The position numbers were made by a program, and so were the translations under genes. The notes under the pieces were generated by a model. The model was not told where the DNA came from. It made no database searches and saw only the letters and a list, made by a program, of their open reading frames with translations. This document shows positions 53,455-62,639 of a stretch of 64,000 bases of DNA, in pieces. The stretch lies in the NCBI RefSeq assembly GCF_001895265.1, contig NZ_CP016796.1, positions 2,108,001 through 2,172,000 on the forward strand, given 5' to 3'. Source of the DNA: Francisella uliginis (GTDB taxonomy: Bacteria; Pseudomonadota; Gammaproteobacteria; Francisellales; Francisellaceae). Position 1 is the stretch's first letter; every line of letters begins with the position of its first letter.

Positions 53455-55005
53455 TTACCAAACCTTACTATTTCCATTAAGCCTAATTAAGTATTCAGGA
53501 TACATTTTTGGATTATTTTTTAGTGCGTTTAGTTCCTTTTCATAAGTCTTCTTTATAGATTTCATCAAATCTGAGCTAGAAACCTTTTGATTACCTGGAG
53601 ATATACCAAGATATCTTCTAGCTGGATCATTTTTAGCTAACCTACTTAATCCGGATGCTAGCGTATCAGCTGTTTTTGAAGAAAATGAAATAAATCTGCT
53701 AGGAGTACATAACAAATGTAAATATAGGAAAAAATCGATATCCTTAATTTCGAAACTATTCTTAAAATTATCCATAAGAGTATTTTTAATTCTATCCTTT
53801 TGAGAAACATTTCCTTCTTTTGATCTCACATCTTTTCCTCGAGAAAGAACCATTTGAAGAATCGCAGCCTGAATGCTATAAATGCTATTTTGCTCTTTTA
53901 TAACAGGCTTAAGACTATTATTTTGTTTTTTATCTGTTTTTATCCTTTGAAAACCTTTTATATTTCGATATATTATTCCTTCAAACTGCTTCGCTAAAAG
54001 GGTTTCATCAATACTTAAATCCATACCAAAATACTGAGAAAAAGCTTTATTTTTAAAAGGGCATTGTTCACTAGGTATTTTAGCGTAAGTTTCTTTCACT
54101 ATACGAATACTTTCTAAAACTATATCACATATTGGATCTCTTCCTACATTGATCATATTTATATAATAAGAGGCAAAGCCTGGTAAATATTCTTTCAGTC
54201 CAGGAATCCGAGTATAATAATCTATATAGTTTTTATGGATAGTATTATGGAAACCCATTCCTGTATATTCATGAGGAAATAATATATTAACAGGTGAGTT
54301 TTTAGCAAAGCTTCTAAATGCGGCCCCTCCATCTATTTTTGCAACCTTTTTGTCTTTATCATACAGGGCAACATTACTTGAGTGAAAGCTATAATCACCA
54401 AAGAAAGCTACTGACTGTAATATGCACAGAGCTAAAGATCTTTTCATAACTTCTTTATCATTGGGGATTTCTTTTAATTTCCCCTCCACAAATTTACTAT
54501 AAATACCTCTATTTGTTATTTCCTTAACATTATCTCTTTCTTTTCCACTACTTTTTGCAGTTCCTAAATACCCAAATAGTTCATTAAAATCAGGCAAAAT
54601 AGAAACACTTAAAGCTAATTTTTTTGATCCTTCAACTTCAACGACTATGCCTTCGGCTCCTGAAATATATGGCTCTTCAATATTTAAATAACCACCTAGC
54701 TTAAGTTGATTTACTAATGCCCCATGAAACATTTCACAAAACATCTCTTTAGGATCCTTTGGTATTTTAATATAATATCTGTTTTTTTTAGAATCATTAT
54801 ATAAACCCGGAAGAATACCTACATTACCGCGATTATTCTTTCCGCCCTGACTTTGCCCCTCGCCACACTTCCTATATAATGTAGTGGGCACGCCTTCGAC
54901 TAACTTTTCTTGTGACATAATCTCTAAACAAACATATTCACCTTCCAGCTTTAGATCATCAAAACTAGGATTTTCTCTAGTTTCTAACTTATATTCTTCT
55001 ATCAT
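53455..55005 (-). CDS. 516-aa kinase-fold effector candidate
   Basis: A soluble 516-residue protein without signal peptide. Residues ~77-230 carry the same order of conserved-looking residues as the 448-aa neighbour: Lys80 (YYIKIPKD), Glu91 (CEMFHGALV), Asp204-His208-Asn211 (FGDYSFHSSN) and Lys223-Asp225 (AKIDGGAAF). This fits an atypical protein or lipid kinase site (D-x3-H-x2-N, then K-I-D-G/H), as in some Legionella effectors. The remaining ~280 residues are helical and of unknown fold. AAGGAG sits before the ATG. It follows the 158-aa gene by 88 bp, probably cotranscribed from P2. Kinase activity is inferred. Confidence 0.65.
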   Translation of the reverse strand: MIEEYKLETRENPSFDDLKLEGEYVCLEIMSQEKLVEGVPTTLYRKCGEGQSQGGKNNRGNVGILPGLYNDSKKNRYYIKIPKDPKEMFCEMFHGALVNQLKLGGYLNIEEPYISGAEGIVVEVEGSKKLALSVSILPDFNELFGYLGTAKSSGKERDNVKEITNRGIYSKFVEGKLKEIPNDKEVMKRSLALCILQSVAFFGDYSFHSSNVALYDKDKKVAKIDGGAAFRSFAKNSPVNILFPHEYTGMGFHNTIHKNYIDYYTRIPGLKEYLPGFASYYINMINVGRDPICDIVLESIRIVKETYAKIPSEQCPFKNKAFSQYFGMDLSIDETLLAKQFEGIIYRNIKGFQRIKTDKKQNNSLKPVIKEQNSIYSIQAAILQMVLSRGKDVRSKEGNVSQKDRIKNTLMDNFKNSFEIKDIDFFLYLHLLCTPSRFISFSSKTADTLASGLSRLAKNDPARRYLGISPGNQKVSSSDLMKSIKKTYEKELNALKNNPKMYPEYLIRLNGNSKVW

Positions 55006-55093
55006 TATTTCTCCTTACTTTATTTATATTTATTAATATTTTTAAGCTTTATATAATTCAGATCTTGAATAAAAAGTAAAAGCCATATGGACT

Positions 55094-55570
55094 CTAACTT
55101 GTAAAAAAATCATCAAACTTAGTTCTCTGTATATATCTGCTACCTACACTAATCGAATCATAAGCTTTCTTTATATAAGCCCTAAGAGAACCAGTTGTAT
55201 TACAACCTCCTATTAAAATTTTTGCTTCTTTCTTAATAGTATTTATATCTACAAATTTAGACTGTGTTTTATAAGCAATATTTAATAGTTGACTAGATAG
55301 GCTAGATACCGACTTAACGTACATAAAGTTATATAAAAAAGCATTTAGCTGCTCTTGTGAATACGCAGCAATATGTAACCATTTTGAAAGTATTTCTGCT
55401 CTTTCAACATCAGCTAGCCATTTTGAAAACAACTCTAATTTTTCTTGCTCCGCTGTGTAACGATGAAGTAGTTGCCAATTACATAATCGTGATTTATTGT
55501 GATCTGCTATATATGAATCAATAGCTTGTTGAATAATATTCACATCAGCATTGATAGACTTTACTAACAT
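55094..55570 (-). CDS. 158-aa homologue of the N-terminal domain of the 448-aa protein
   Basis: The start at 55570 is preferred because AGAAAGG lies 8 nt upstream and the resulting MLVKSINADVNIIQQAID aligns with the MLDDH start of the 448-aa protein; a longer frame starts at 55606. The shared blocks are IIQQAIDSYI, NWQLLH, the region around AEILSKWL and KKEAKILIGGCNTTGSLRAYI. It stops at DDFFTS, where the 448-aa protein continues into its kinase-like domain. It is either a natural stand-alone domain or a truncated paralogue. The likely role is targeting or partner binding; unknown family. Confidence 0.65.
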   Translation of the reverse strand: MLVKSINADVNIIQQAIDSYIADHNKSRLCNWQLLHRYTAEQEKLELFSKWLADVERAEILSKWLHIAAYSQEQLNAFLYNFMYVKSVSSLSSQLLNIAYKTQSKFVDINTIKKEAKILIGGCNTTGSLRAYIKKAYDSISVGSRYIQRTKFDDFFTS

Positions 55571-55663
55571 TTCTTTTACCTTTCTGCATTCTAATTTTAC
55601 CAACAATCTTTTTATTTATAGTTAAATAATTAATCAACATTACCTACAAACAATAGATGTAAA

Positions 55664-55715
55664 AGAATACGTTAAAAAAGTAACTTAAATATTTCTCACT
55701 TGTAAAAATTCGTAA
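55664..55715 (-). promoter_or_regulatory. island-type promoter P2 (158-aa gene)
   Basis: On the minus strand: TTACGA-N4-TTACAA, N6, AATATTTAAG, N14, TATTCT (55664-55669). Spacings equal those of P1 and P3. The -10 is about 90 bp upstream of the ATG at 55570. Confidence 0.7.
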
Positions 55716-55749
55716 AAACGTTAGGCTAAGATAAGAATTATGATGAATA

Positions 55750-55916
55750 ATATAGTCAATCCGATTGTATTGTGTACTTTTATGCGGTCATCCTGAACTT
55801 GGTTCAGGATCTCTTCACTTTGGCTAGGAGATTCCGGATCAAAGCCTGTGCTGAACTTGATTCAGTATCTGGAATGACAGGTTTTATTTTACATAAGTCA
55901 TTCGGATTAACTATAT
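55750..55916. repeat. 167-bp MITE-like element with 17-bp terminal inverted repeats
   Basis: The ends ATATAGTCAATCCGATT (55750-55766) and the complement of 55900-55916 match at 15 of 17 bases. Inside, ATCCTGAAC-TTG-GTTCAGGAT (55790-55810) is a perfect hairpin, and a second, imperfect copy lies near 55852. No gene is inside. It looks like a non-autonomous transposon of an IS630-type family. The parent element is not in this window. Confidence 0.7.
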
Positions 55917-55968
55917 CAGCTTGAAACTGCTATCAATTTGAATATTAGCTTTATTGATAGCCTAAAAT

Positions 55969-57153
55969 CTAGCGATCTCTTATTTTTAGGTATATGAAAA
56001 TTATTATGAATAGTGCCATTAATAACTGCATATACTTACTTACAAACAAAATATTTATCCAATCAGAATTGATAAATCCAAATAAATATGAGACAAAACC
56101 TAAACTTAAGACTATATTAAACTTATTAATATTCCGTTTATCTATATATTTAACTAAAATCACAAAAAATACAAATGTACAATACCATATGAAATTAACC
56201 AATAGAAATCTATTTAAGAGATATTTATCCCCACCGAAAATAAGAATAAATATAATGTTCAAAGCTAATAATAGACTAGAAAAAAAGAATATCGTATTAA
56301 ATCTCCTCTTACTTACAAACACTGAGATTAATATTATTAATAAAAATAATATTAAATATATTAGTTTCTGTAAAAGCAAGAAAGTACTAAAAGTTATATT
56401 ATCACTAAATACCGCATATGTATTACTAAATACAACATAATGTAGCATATATTGTTGTATCAGCCCAAATATGGCTCCACACATAAATAGATAAAAAATT
56501 AGGCTTAATACAGAATATTGTTTCAAAATATTTATCAAATACACAAAAAATCTAATAGAAAAATTTTTATAGCTTATTTGTTTTTCAACAGGCTCATTTT
56601 TTGTAATAAAAGAATATAATATAAAAAATACCATAAATATAGCAGACATACCGTATACTACTATTCTACTTCTTAATACGGGATCATGGACAAACAATGA
56701 TGATGTCACCAACATAGCTAAATTTCTTAGAGGAAGAAAACCACAGAATAATCCCACTACAAAAATTTTGTTTTTCAATCTTAGAATAAGCTTATATAGC
56801 AACATAAACATGCTTGTATGCAAGATTGCAAAACATAAAATAACAAAAAATATTTTAAATATAGAATTAGAATAAAAAAACACCGCATTTATGAAAAAAA
56901 GAAAGGAGCCTATCAAAAAACTCATTCCTATAATCTTATTTAAATTTCTATAAGAGAAGAAAGAAGCTACAGGCAAAACTAATATTAGAAGAGGAAAGAA
57001 TGTAGCCGTTAAATAAAAAAACCTAAAATATCGATAGCTATTTTCAAAGACTAAAGGTTTATAATTAATTATTTCAGGAGACATACCTAGTATAGCTTCT
57101 AAGACTATTACCATTAGTATCAAGATAGTGTTTCTAAAGTGGTAGCTGGACAT
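55969..57153 (-). CDS. 12-TM membrane protein next to the two-component genes (MFS-like)
   Basis: A 394-residue, extremely hydrophobic protein with about 12 helices and few charged loops. The start at 57153 is chosen because GGAG lies 9 nt upstream; its first codons overlap the histidine kinase end, so the genes are coupled. Length and helix count fit an MFS-type transporter, but I see no signature motif, and the loop after helix 2 lacks the usual MFS motif A. The substrate is unknown. Coupling to the sensor kinase suggests either signal transport or a sensor partner. Confidence 0.6.
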   Translation of the reverse strand: MSSYHFRNTILILMVIVLEAILGMSPEIINYKPLVFENSYRYFRFFYLTATFFPLLILVLPVASFFSYRNLNKIIGMSFLIGSFLFFINAVFFYSNSIFKIFFVILCFAILHTSMFMLLYKLILRLKNKIFVVGLFCGFLPLRNLAMLVTSSLFVHDPVLRSRIVVYGMSAIFMVFFILYSFITKNEPVEKQISYKNFSIRFFVYLINILKQYSVLSLIFYLFMCGAIFGLIQQYMLHYVVFSNTYAVFSDNITFSTFLLLQKLIYLILFLLIILISVFVSKRRFNTIFFFSSLLLALNIIFILIFGGDKYLLNRFLLVNFIWYCTFVFFVILVKYIDKRNINKFNIVLSLGFVSYLFGFINSDWINILFVSKYMQLLMALFIIIFIYLKIRDR

Positions 57154-58372
57154 TAACAATTACTCCATGAGGATCATAGTGATTACTTATACTTATAGAA
57201 CCATTATGATTTTTGATAATTTCTTGAACTATAGTTAACCCAAGACCATTACCTTGCTTCATGCTATTGATCTGGTAAAACGGTCTAAATATATTTTTAA
57301 TTTCGCTCTCTTTTATACCTTTTCCATAATCTCTAATATCTATCTCAACAAAATGATCTTTTTTCAAGATATTAACAGATATTTTGTCACTATATTTCTT
57401 TGCATTTGAAATTAAATTATCAAAGGCCCTATGTAAAGATAGTTTTCGTCCTTTTAAGTAGATACTATCAATTTCATTTATATCTATATTATTATACTTA
57501 TCTACGATACTTTTTAATAAAGAATAAATATCCACATCTTCTATCACCTCATGACTAAACATATCATCTTTTGCCTCTAGCAATATTTGATGGCATAACT
57601 TTTCCAATAGCTCAATATCGTCGATATTGTCTTTATGATCTACTAGACCTAATTCATATCTAAGCTTTAAACGTGCTATAGGTGACTTTAGATCATGAGT
57701 TATCATCGACAATATTTTTGTTCTCGTATTCAGTGCTTTGAATAATCTCTTTTGTATAAAATTTATTGAGTTAGCAAATCTTCCTAGTACCTTAATTCCA
57801 CTTGCTCTGACTTCTTTTTCTACTAAAGACATACCAAGCTCATAGACATTATCTTCAAGTTTTTTCGTCGGGATAATAACTTTTAATAAGAGCCAACAAA
57901 ATATAACAATAGTAGCTATAACTATTGTCGTTATTAGGTTAGTAAATAATAGTACTTTTTCTTCAGGTAAAGACGGCTTAATAGTATAGTTTAACCATCT
58001 GCCTTTATAACCTTTAATAGAGACACAATACCAAAGACGAAACTTAATATCTTTACCAACATTACGATAGCTACTAAGATCCTCCCGGTTCAAATGTCTT
58101 TTACATAAGGGCTCTTCTGTAAATGATACAATCGCATCATTAAACTCAAAATCAAAAAATATATTTCCTTTTAAGACCTCACCTTTATAATCTAAAACCA
58201 TATCAAGCATGCTGATATTTTCTTTATAAAGAGTTCTAACATTCTTATTAAGGCCTATGTTGGCTAGAGAATATGATGCTATAACAATTTGTAAAATAAG
58301 TAATATTAATATGAGTATAGTTAGTAATCTAAAAATTTTATTTTTTAATATTATTCTAAGCGTAGATCTCAT
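57134..58372 (-). CDS. sensor histidine kinase of the T6SS island
   Basis: A 412-residue kinase: TM1 (~14-36), a ~105-residue periplasmic sensor with two Cys (LCKRH, LWYCVS), TM2 (~143-165), HAMP, HisKA with His in SMITHDLKSPIARLKLRYE, and HATPase with NLISNAKKYS, DYGKGI and GNGLGLTIV. The layout is EnvZ/QseC-like, but the sensor domain is not one I recognise. Its ATG overlaps the regulator's stop by one base, so the pair is translated together. It probably senses a host or envelope signal. Confidence 0.85.
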   Translation of the reverse strand: MRSTLRIILKNKIFRLLTILILILLILQIVIASYSLANIGLNKNVRTLYKENISMLDMVLDYKGEVLKGNIFFDFEFNDAIVSFTEEPLCKRHLNREDLSSYRNVGKDIKFRLWYCVSIKGYKGRWLNYTIKPSLPEEKVLLFTNLITTIVIATIVIFCWLLLKVIIPTKKLEDNVYELGMSLVEKEVRASGIKVLGRFANSINFIQKRLFKALNTRTKILSMITHDLKSPIARLKLRYELGLVDHKDNIDDIELLEKLCHQILLEAKDDMFSHEVIEDVDIYSLLKSIVDKYNNIDINEIDSIYLKGRKLSLHRAFDNLISNAKKYSDKISVNILKKDHFVEIDIRDYGKGIKESEIKNIFRPFYQINSMKQGNGLGLTIVQEIIKNHNGSISISNHYDPHGVIVNVQLPL

Positions 58373-59085
58373 TAGTCACTCTTTTGATGTACTGCTAAAG
58401 TCCACATGTATCCCGAACCATGTATAGTCTTTATAGCATCATTAATACCAATATCTTTAAGTATTTTTCTTACCCTTGAAACTTGAATATCTATTGATCT
58501 ATCAAAGCTTTCTAGAGACCTGTTTTGTACACTTTCCATTAATTGATCTCTAGAAAGAATAATATTGGGATTTTCTAGAAAATATTTAAGAATCCTGTAA
58601 ACACCTGTTGTTATTGGAATCATTTCATCTTTATATTTTAACGTTTGTGTACCTGTGTAAAGAGTGCAATCTGAGAAAGTATAGCTGATAAATTTTTTAT
58701 CTGTTAAAACTTGAGGCTGCTGATGAGATCTTCTAAGAATACTTTTAATTCTTGTATGCAAAACCATAGCATTAAAAGGCTTAGTCATATAATCATCCGC
58801 ACCTATTTCCAACGCTAATATCGTGCTAACATCTTCTTGACATGAGGTTAACATCAATATAGGTATATTAGAAAACTGCCTAATCCTCTTACAAGTCTCA
58901 ATGCCACATATTCCTTGCATATGTATATCTAATATAACAACATCAAATTGATCATGACTAGGTTCTAAAAGTTTAAGAGCATCTTCACCTGAATGTACGA
59001 TATCTACTTTATGATTATATTTATTAAAAAAAAGTTCAAGCATTGAACAGATTTTTTTATCATCATCAACTATCAAGATATGCAT
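58372..59085 (-). CDS. OmpR-family response regulator of the T6SS island
   Basis: A 237-residue regulator with receiver Asp53 (VVILDIHMQG), Thr in MLTSCQ and Lys in YMTKPFN, and a C-terminal winged helix (LSRDQLMESV, SIDIQVSRVRKILKD, IHGSGYMW). AAAGGGAG precedes the ATG. It lies directly downstream of tssK on the same strand with 135 bp between them. OmpR-family proteins bind direct repeats about 10-11 bp apart, the pattern found in P1-P3. Control of those promoters is inferred. Confidence 0.88.
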   Translation of the reverse strand: MHILIVDDDKKICSMLELFFNKYNHKVDIVHSGEDALKLLEPSHDQFDVVILDIHMQGICGIETCKRIRQFSNIPILMLTSCQEDVSTILALEIGADDYMTKPFNAMVLHTRIKSILRRSHQQPQVLTDKKFISYTFSDCTLYTGTQTLKYKDEMIPITTGVYRILKYFLENPNIILSRDQLMESVQNRSLESFDRSIDIQVSRVRKILKDIGINDAIKTIHGSGYMWTLAVHQKSD

Positions 59086-59220
59086 ATTAACTCCCTTTTA
59101 ATAAATATCATCGGCAATACCTTATAAAGACAATTATATATTAAATTTTAGAGTATTTCATTTTGATCAGTTAAAGAAGATAATTTGGGTTAAAAAATTT
59201 TTATTTATGAGTTTTTATTT

Positions 59221-60426
59221 TTATATACAGCTTAAATATATTTGAGATATTTCATCATTTAATAAATTGATCTTTAAACACAAAACCTTTTCATCTGCTA
59301 CAGCTTGCCACTGATCTCCAGATGGTATAATCTCAAATACCTGATCAGCATTTGGAAAATTATCTAAAACTACTTTCTCATCAACTGCTTTTATCTCAAC
59401 ACCCGGTAAAGCCTTTAATAAAATATTCTCAGCTTTAGATGGTGCAAAACCTTTAACTAACATCTTCTTATCTGATATTGACGAGCTATTACTCTCATAT
59501 ACCAAGTATTTAGATTCTGATGTGAAAAACTCATCATCCAAGATACCTGACTGATATATTCCTTGTTTATAAGTTAAAGTGTGGATATTTGGATTCTTTA
59601 ACTCCACCCCAAAATATTTATCTATTAGATCTAAGAGCTTATTACAATCATGTAAAGGTTGTGAACAACTCTCATAAAGATAAGTTTTATTATCCCATAC
59701 CAGTGAAGCACACTGATACAACTGATATAAATTATTTCGTAAATCCTGTATGTTTATTGGTCTACTATCAGCCTGCTGTAAATTTAACCAAAACTCTATC
59801 TCTGACAATTTAAGATATACTGACTGATATCTATCATATAAATTCTTATTTATACAAATAGTCTGTAACTTTTCTCTAATATTAGATAGCTTATCTTTTG
59901 TAGATCCTAAAAATGATTTAGCAAACAGTTGTGGCAAAAGTATACATTTTGGAATATATCTATCAATTTGCCATTTTTGTTCATCCTCTATATAACTTAG
60001 TTCAAATAGCTTTACTGAATACTCTGCATTAGTTACTAAAGAGTCACTTAAGAAAAACTCATAATATTCTATCTCAACATCATGATTATTAATATTTTTT
60101 AGCTGTATATCTGGATTGTCTTTTAAAGTCAGATATAAGCTTAATTTACCATCACTAATTTGCTCTGAGTCTAACTCATAAGCATTACATATGGCATTGA
60201 ATTTTAAAGATACAAATATCTGATTTGGCATAAATATAGCTAAATCAGTTATTTTTAAAATATTATAGGATAAGGCCTTCTCATCTATAACAATATCAAG
60301 TACACCATCATCGTAACCATTAATTACATTATTTACATGACCATTTAATTGATGCATATACTTTTGTTGTAAGATGAAATGCTCAGGCAGTAACGCCTGT
60401 CCCATACTCCAGTGTACTTGACTCAT
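59221..60426 (-). CDS. iglD: T6SS baseplate protein TssK (IglD-type)
   Basis: A 401-residue TssK homologue. The opening VHWSMGQALLPEHFILQQ is the TssK N-terminal signature, and the length matches IglD of the Francisella pathogenicity island (about 398 aa). TssK forms the baseplate with TssF/G/E and links it to the membrane complex. It follows the IglC-position gene by 14 bp. AAGGAA precedes the ATG. The sequence is far from classical IglD, so this is a second-island paralogue. Confidence 0.85.
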   Translation of the reverse strand: MSQVHWSMGQALLPEHFILQQKYMHQLNGHVNNVINGYDDGVLDIVIDEKALSYNILKITDLAIFMPNQIFVSLKFNAICNAYELDSEQISDGKLSLYLTLKDNPDIQLKNINNHDVEIEYYEFFLSDSLVTNAEYSVKLFELSYIEDEQKWQIDRYIPKCILLPQLFAKSFLGSTKDKLSNIREKLQTICINKNLYDRYQSVYLKLSEIEFWLNLQQADSRPINIQDLRNNLYQLYQCASLVWDNKTYLYESCSQPLHDCNKLLDLIDKYFGVELKNPNIHTLTYKQGIYQSGILDDEFFTSESKYLVYESNSSSISDKKMLVKGFAPSKAENILLKALPGVEIKAVDEKVVLDNFPNADQVFEIIPSGDQWQAVADEKVLCLKINLLNDEISQIYLSCI

Positions 60427-60440
60427 TATAAATTCCTTAA

Positions 60441-61112
60441 TTAACTACTTGTATTATTAGCTAGAATAGATGTAACAACTTTAGCACTATCACTAGAGTT
60501 TTCTGTTGTTAATGAAACATCAAAATTATTACTAGCACGGATGTTATTCAGAGTAATTAGTCCAATCGCATTTGAACTATCATTTCCTCCGCCTATTAAC
60601 TGAATTGAAGGCTCATCTGTAGATAAGAATGTCACTTCTGTTTGGAATGTTAAAATATCTCCCCACTTACCTTCTGTAGTTCCTGATGCAGACTTAAAGT
60701 AAAACTGTCCTGTTACTAATGAATCAGTAGCAATTTTTGCTTCAATAGTTAGCATCTGACGTCCAGCTCTAGCTTGCTTATACGCTGATGTGATAGCTTC
60801 ATAACTATCTGCTGTTACAGCAAAAGTCATCGAGTTAGATCCACCTGATCCAATAGTAGCACTAGCAACAGAAAGATCTTCAAGTGTTGCTACAATATCT
60901 TTATTAGGCTCAGTAGCTCCTCCAGGATACATCGCCGCAAATTTTGTTAATGTAATATCTTTACCTGCTACTTTAATAGCAAAGCTACTTCCTAAAAGTA
61001 TCTTTGGTTCCATTGCTACATCTGGGCTAATAGATTGTGCATTTTGTAATGAGCTAAGGTTAGCACTTAATCTATCGTTATCAATTGAAACATAATCATC
61101 AACTTGTCTCAT
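60441..61112 (-). CDS. iglC: IglC-position gene, probable Hcp-like tube protein
   Basis: A 223-residue protein, Gly/Ser/Thr-rich, with alternating strands that fit an Hcp-type beta barrel. It lies exactly where iglC lies in iglABCD. I see no clear sequence similarity to classical IglC, so the assignment rests on gene order and composition. Hcp rings stack into the tube inside the IglA/IglB sheath and are secreted on firing. AAAGGAG sits 6 nt before the ATG. A high-level secreted product is expected. Confidence 0.65.
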   Translation of the reverse strand: MRQVDDYVSIDNDRLSANLSSLQNAQSISPDVAMEPKILLGSSFAIKVAGKDITLTKFAAMYPGGATEPNKDIVATLEDLSVASATIGSGGSNSMTFAVTADSYEAITSAYKQARAGRQMLTIEAKIATDSLVTGQFYFKSASGTTEGKWGDILTFQTEVTFLSTDEPSIQLIGGGNDSSNAIGLITLNNIRASNNFDVSLTTENSSDSAKVVTSILANNTSS

Positions 61113-61143
61113 AATTTATTCTCCTTTTTTAGTTATTGTTTTT

Positions 61144-62622
61144 TTAAGCTAGTCTTGTGTCTAACTTAAGGGTTACATCCATGCCTTCAAATTTAATATG
61201 AGGCAGAACTTCGATATTGCAGTTATACCAACCAGCCATCCCATGGGATTTGCCAACGTTGACCATAGCTGCCTTAAACGGGTAATAAGAGGTTGTTAAA
61301 GCATTTGGATTTGGTACAGTTGTTACATACTTACTAATCCAAGTGTTTAATTTATTATTCAAAATTGTTTCATCCGCCTCTGAACCAATCTCATCACGAG
61401 CCATACATTTCACATAGTGAGCTATTTTTGAGATTGAAAATGTATATGGTAGCTTCGTAATTAACTGACTATTTTCACTATCATTTGGATCTTCAAACTC
61501 TTCACTAGCTTTTAGTGATTGTGCGCTGAAGAAACAAGCATTTGATGTTTTCTTCTCATAAACCAAACCTATAAAGCCTGCTTTTGCTAAGCTATATTCT
61601 TTATGGTCTGGAATTAATAAGTTCACAGGCAACACAAAGGCATTACTATCACGTTCATTAAAGTTATAAACTGGTAAACCTTCAATTTTACCTCCACTTG
61701 TAGGGCCACAAATTGATTGACACCAACCAGTAATCTCAAATGATCTAGCTAAATTCTTAGCAAATAGCACTGATGCATTACCCCACAGACAACTTTGATC
61801 TGGAGCTGTTAAGCTCACCTCTTCTTTAAAGTTATTCAAAGGACCTTTACTAGCAGGATTATTAACAGGATCGTATGGTGCTCTTAACATAAAGTTAGGT
61901 AGTGTTAGACCTATATATCCAGCTGCTCTAGTCTTACGAAATGCATTCCAACGCCCAAATCTAGGGTGCGCCATCAAACCATCTATATCTTTGATTTCAC
62001 TTAAATCATTATATGTCTCACAACCAAATAACTTCGGTGATGCCGCTGCAATAAATGGTGCATGAGAGGCTTCTGCAACTTTCCCCATAACAGTAAGCCA
62101 CTCAATGTCTTCTTGAGATTTATCAAAATCATAAAGTCCTATTAATGCACCATATGGTTCTCCACCAAATTGATCATATTCTGCAACATAAACCTTCTTA
62201 AAGAAGTCACTACCAGATACATCTACACTATTATTCTCAAAATCTTCGGCTAACTCATCTTTTTCAACATCCATAATAGATAGCTGTGTATTTTGAAAAT
62301 TAACACTATTTGCAACTTCTTGAACAGATCTCCAACTAGATTCTAATTTCTTAAAGTCTGGATGAGCTAGTACTTCTGATACCTGCTTATTAATCATACG
62401 ATCAATCATATCTGTTACTCGATGAATCAAGTTTTTATCAATAACAGTCTCATCCTTCTTATTACTAAGTAATATCGATAATGCCGTCATTAATCTCGAT
62501 TCATAACTAGCTTGTGATTTGTTATCACTTAGTTGATCTTGAGTTATAAGCTCAAAAGTATTACTCTCTTCAAAACCAGCAGCTGAAAGAATATCTGCAC
62601 ATTTATATGTAGTTTCACTCAT
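61144..62622 (-). CDS. iglB: T6SS sheath protein IglB (TssC)
   Basis: A 492-residue sheath large subunit. The ATG at 62622 is preferred because AGGGG lies 10 nt upstream; an ATG at 62643 overlapping the iglA stop would add 7 residues. VYVAEYDQFGGEPYGALIGLYDF, LMLRAPY-type NFMLRAPYD and the C-terminal YNCNIEVLPHIKFEGMDVTLKLDTRL are TssC hallmarks. It pairs with IglA to form the contractile sheath. Distance to the iglC gene is 31 bp. Confidence 0.92.
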   Translation of the reverse strand: MSETTYKCADILSAAGFEESNTFELITQDQLSDNKSQASYESRLMTALSILLSNKKDETVIDKNLIHRVTDMIDRMINKQVSEVLAHPDFKKLESSWRSVQEVANSVNFQNTQLSIMDVEKDELAEDFENNSVDVSGSDFFKKVYVAEYDQFGGEPYGALIGLYDFDKSQEDIEWLTVMGKVAEASHAPFIAAASPKLFGCETYNDLSEIKDIDGLMAHPRFGRWNAFRKTRAAGYIGLTLPNFMLRAPYDPVNNPASKGPLNNFKEEVSLTAPDQSCLWGNASVLFAKNLARSFEITGWCQSICGPTSGGKIEGLPVYNFNERDSNAFVLPVNLLIPDHKEYSLAKAGFIGLVYEKKTSNACFFSAQSLKASEEFEDPNDSENSQLITKLPYTFSISKIAHYVKCMARDEIGSEADETILNNKLNTWISKYVTTVPNPNALTTSYYPFKAAMVNVGKSHGMAGWYNCNIEVLPHIKFEGMDVTLKLDTRLA

Positions 62623-62639
62623 TCTAAATTCCCCTTTTA

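Noticed and set aside
55994-56440. 148-codon plus-strand frame opposite the 12-TM gene
   Set aside because: AT-rich antisense shadow of a hydrophobic membrane protein; no ribosome binding site.
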